Below are positions 62,024 to 64,000 of a stretch of DNA of 64,000 nucleotides, in pieces; position 1 is the stretch's first letter, and each line of letters begins with the position of its first letter. The notes under the pieces are model-generated. The model saw nothing but the letters and a program-made list of their open reading frames with translations. It did not search any database and was not told the DNA's origin. This DNA is from Streptomyces sp. V3I8 (GTDB taxonomy: Bacteria > Actinomycetota > Actinomycetes > Streptomycetales > Streptomycetaceae). The stretch is from positions 124,001-188,000 of the forward strand of contig NZ_JAUSZL010000002.1 in NCBI RefSeq assembly GCF_030817535.1. Reading direction: 5' to 3'. A program made the position numbers and the translations under genes.

Positions 62024-62858
62024 GCGGCGGGCTGGGGCGCGGCCTGGCGCCGGGCGCCTGGACGCCTGCAGTCGGGCCGCCTGCTGCCGCACGGACGCCG
62101 CTGCGGGCCGGCTCCGCGCGAGTGGCTGGTGGCTGGTGGCTGGTGGCTGGTGGCTCAGCCGTACTGTCTGCCGTCGGGGTGCCGTGCCGGGATCCGGCCG
62201 CCGGTGGCCGGCCGTGCCGGACGCCCCGCACGTGAGGCGGACGTCACCGGGCGGCGGCACGGTGCGGGCCGCCGCCTTGCGCGGGCCGCCTGGTTCCAGC
62301 TCGGCGTCCCGAGGGCGCGGCCGGGCGCGGCGGGTGTGGCGGGACACAAAGGGAGACGCCCGGGTTCTCGTGCGTACGGGGCAGCTGGGCCACCGGGCCA
62401 CCTGTCTCACCGTGTCGCCGTGTCGCCGTGTCGCCGTGTCGCCGTGTCGCCGTGTCGCCGGGCGGTGTCGAGCACGCCTGTGGTGAATCCTTCCCGTACC
62501 GGAAGCCCACGTTCGTGGCTGCTGGTGCTAGCGTGACGGTCATGACCGCGTACCCGATCCTGTGTGACGACCGGCCGAAGAGCCGTGTCGCACGTGGTGT
62601 GTGCGCTCCCCGCGGCCTGTGCTTCCTGCGCCGCCGCGGCCGGGTCGGGTCTCCCCCGGTCCCCGCCTCTTCCTGTTACTGACCCGACGCCCCACCGGAT
62701 CCGCCGCCCCGCCCACCTGCCCGGCGCCGCGATCCCCGCTCGAGGTCCGCCCCGCCCCGCCACCGGTGTCACCATCGCCTGCGATCCGCAGGGCGGGCCC
62801 ACGCCAGGTGTTCCACGCCTTCCGTTCGACGGCCGTGTCCGCCCCCGATCACCAGGAG
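62024..62858. repeat. Repeat-rich 830-bp spacer
   Basis: Bases about 62120-62157 are a tandem of the 7-mer GGCTGGT, and about 62409-62460 are a tandem of the 9-mer CCGTGTCGC. No gene is convincing apart from the short Cys-containing frame listed next. Such microsatellite-like tracts are unusual in Streptomyces spacers. Confidence 0.7.
62542..62682 (+). other. Possible short leader ORF upstream of the dioxygenase gene
   Basis: A 46-codon frame starting MTAYPILCDD contains four Cys (two in the middle, one at the penultimate position) and ends before the dioxygenase leader region. Upstream Cys-rich short ORFs occur before some actinobacterial sulfur genes; here this is only a suggestion. Confidence 0.2.
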
Positions 62859-62867
62859 ATGTTCCCG

Positions 62868-63824
62868 TTGACCACCACCACACCGCCCGTCTCCCCCGTC
62901 CTTCCCTCCTTCCCGGTCCTGCGCGACCACCGCATACCCGCCGACGGGCTCTACGAGGGCACCCGCATCCTTGAACGGCTGCCCACCGGGGTCCCTGAAC
63001 GCCCGTACGAACGCTTCGAGTTGGTGCCACAGGCACGTACGATCGGTGCGGTGGTGCGGAGCGTGGACCTGTCCCGGCCCCTGACGGACGAGCTGCGCGA
63101 GGAGCTGAACCGTGCCCTGCTGGAGTGGAAGGTGCTCTTCTTCCGCGGTCAGCACCTCACCTCCGCCGCCCAGCGCGACTTCGCCCGCAACTGGGGTGAG
63201 CTGGAGACCAATCCGCTGCTCGCGACCGGTGACGCCGCCGAGGTGGTGCGCTTCGACAAGGCGACGGGGGCGGCTCCGACGTTCGAGAACGTCTGGCACA
63301 CCGATGTCACCTTCCGGCCGCGGCCCGCGATGGGCGCGGTGCTGCAACTGCGCGAGGTGCCGCCCTTCGGCGGGGACACCATGTGGGCGGACATGGCCGC
63401 GGCCTACGACAACCTCCCCGAGGACGTGCGGGCCCGTATCGACGGCGCCCGCGCGGTCCACGACTTCCTGCCGGGCTTCGCCCGCTTCTACCCGGCCGAG
63501 CGTCTCGCCCCGTACCAGGAACAGTTCCCGCCGGTCGAACACCCCGTGGTGCGCCGGCACCCGGAGACCGGGCGGCGCATGCTCTTCGTCAACACCTCCT
63601 TCACCACGCGGATCGTCGGCATGGGCCAGGAGGAGAGCGACCGCCTGCTGCGCCTGCTGTTCCAGCAGGCCCATGTGCCCGAGTTCCAGGTGCGGTTCCG
63701 CTGGCAGCAGGGCGACGTCGCGTTCTGGGACAACCGCGCGACCCAGCACTACGCGGTGAACGACTACGCACCGCACGGGCGCGTGGCCGAGCGGGTGGCG
63801 ATCGCCGGGGACCAGCCCTTCTGA
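62868..63824 (+). CDS. TauD/TfdA-family Fe(II)/2-oxoglutarate dioxygenase
   Basis: The protein of about 318 residues has the facial triad HxD in WHTDVTF and the distal His in TQHYAVND, with the 2-oxoglutarate Arg in RVAERVAI. It resembles taurine and other alkylsulfonate dioxygenases that release sulfite. I prefer the TTG at 62868 because AGGAG at 62854 is too close to the ATG at 62859. An exported-protein gene follows, as expected for a sulfonate uptake set. Confidence 0.85.
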   Translation: MTTTTPPVSPVLPSFPVLRDHRIPADGLYEGTRILERLPTGVPERPYERFELVPQARTIGAVVRSVDLSRPLTDELREELNRALLEWKVLFFRGQHLTSAAQRDFARNWGELETNPLLATGDAAEVVRFDKATGAAPTFENVWHTDVTFRPRPAMGAVLQLREVPPFGGDTMWADMAAAYDNLPEDVRARIDGARAVHDFLPGFARFYPAERLAPYQEQFPPVEHPVVRRHPETGRRMLFVNTSFTTRIVGMGQEESDRLLRLLFQQAHVPEFQVRFRWQQGDVAFWDNRATQHYAVNDYAPHGRVAERVAIAGDQPF

Positions 63825-63880
63825 GGGGCCGTAGGAGAAAACCCTTACGGCGCTGTCGGTTGCCCCTGTTAGTTTCGAGC

Positions 63881-63899
63881 GCTCGTGTGATCCACGAGC
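63881..63899. terminator. Small hairpin GCTCGTG-TGATC-CACGAGC
   Basis: A perfect 7-bp stem with 5-base loop lies 57 bases after the dioxygenase stop and 28 bases before the next start. It may attenuate read-through or act as a 5' stabiliser. Confidence 0.4.
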
Positions 63900-63926
63900 C
63901 TCAACCGCTCACGCAGGAGGCACAAG

Positions 63927-64000
63927 TTGACAGGGTTCAGAAGGACGGGCCGACGCAGACGGACGGCGGTGGGGAGCTGTGCGGTGGCGCTGCTCGTCAC
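63927..64000 (+). CDS. Start of an exported protein, truncated by the window
   Basis: A TTG preceded by AGGAGG opens the frame TGFRRTGRRRRTAVGSCAVALLV, a basic start followed by a hydrophobic stretch, typical of a signal or lipoprotein signal. Behind a TauD-like gene, a sulfonate or taurine ABC binding protein is the likely identity, but only 24 codons are visible. Confidence 0.5.
   Translation, partial: MTGFRRTGRRRRTAVGSCAVALLV

Overview
This window is high-GC (roughly 70 percent or more), has strong G/C bias at third codon positions, frequent GTG starts, and gene families typical of soil actinomycetes: a SARP regulator, a GAF-ANTAR regulator, a cutinase, secreted GH43 and GH76 enzymes, and many one-component regulators. 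It is almost certainly a Streptomyces chromosome, probably an arm-like accessory region. I saw no rRNA, tRNA or CRISPR array.

Region A (1-19.3 kb) reads as one uncommon biosynthetic gene cluster. It opens with a truncated FAD amino-acid oxidase-like gene, a HAD-fold protein without its nucleophile, a 4-oxalocrotonate-type tautomerase and a large SARP/NB-ARC/TPR activator. A plus-strand block follows: serine O-acetyltransferase, a cysteine-synthase-like PLP enzyme, a cupin and an EamA exporter, then a 24-bp terminator hairpin, then a bicupin, an asparagine-synthetase-like amidotransferase, a PrpF/DapF-like isomerase, an acyl-CoA-dehydrogenase-like flavoprotein, a dihydroorotase-like amidohydrolase and a flavin reductase. 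The last five overlap or nearly touch. This looks like a route from serine to an unusual beta-substituted amino acid with ring or N-oxidised chemistry. Facing it on the minus strand are an ATP-grasp-fold protein and a 206-residue protein with twelve DEGPN motifs in 13-14 residue units. The spacers carry GGGAAC/GTTCCC direct repeats, often exactly 11 bp apart, which is the spacing expected for SARP binding. This suggests that the repeat protein, the ATP-grasp gene and the enzyme operon form one regulon. The nearest precedent I can name is pheganomycin-type logic (an amino acid ligated to ribosomal repeat peptides), but the ATP-grasp active site here is eroded, so the mechanism is open.

Region B (19.5-47.4 kb) is mostly ordinary Streptomyces gene content: a membrane-anchored ricin-type lectin, esterase, DoxX and acyltransferase, two tandem DUF4139 (MuiA-like) proteins, GH43, GAF-ANTAR, a LysR-controlled IMPase/NmrA pair, a sirtuin, a carbohydrate ABC operon with a hybrid DeoR-HTH/LacI-sensor regulator, a hydroxyacid dehydrogenase and a DUF2264 protein, small membrane proteins, an alginate-lyase remnant, a LysR/SnoaL-like divergon and a secreted GH76 mannanase.

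Region C (47.4-59.6 kb) is an insertion-sequence graveyard. Remnants of IS5-, IS630- and IS3-like elements surround xenobiotic-response modules: an eroded MerR-SDR divergon, MarR/hydrolase, TetR/old-yellow-enzyme/MFS/hydrolase, and AraC/cupin/quinone oxidoreductase. Its right border is an internally deleted IS with 25-bp perfect terminal inverted repeats that supplies the stop codon of a LuxR-family gene.

Region D (59.6-64 kb) holds that LuxR/TPR regulator, a frameshifted cutinase, a long repeat-rich spacer, a TauD-family dioxygenase and the start of an exported protein that runs off the window.
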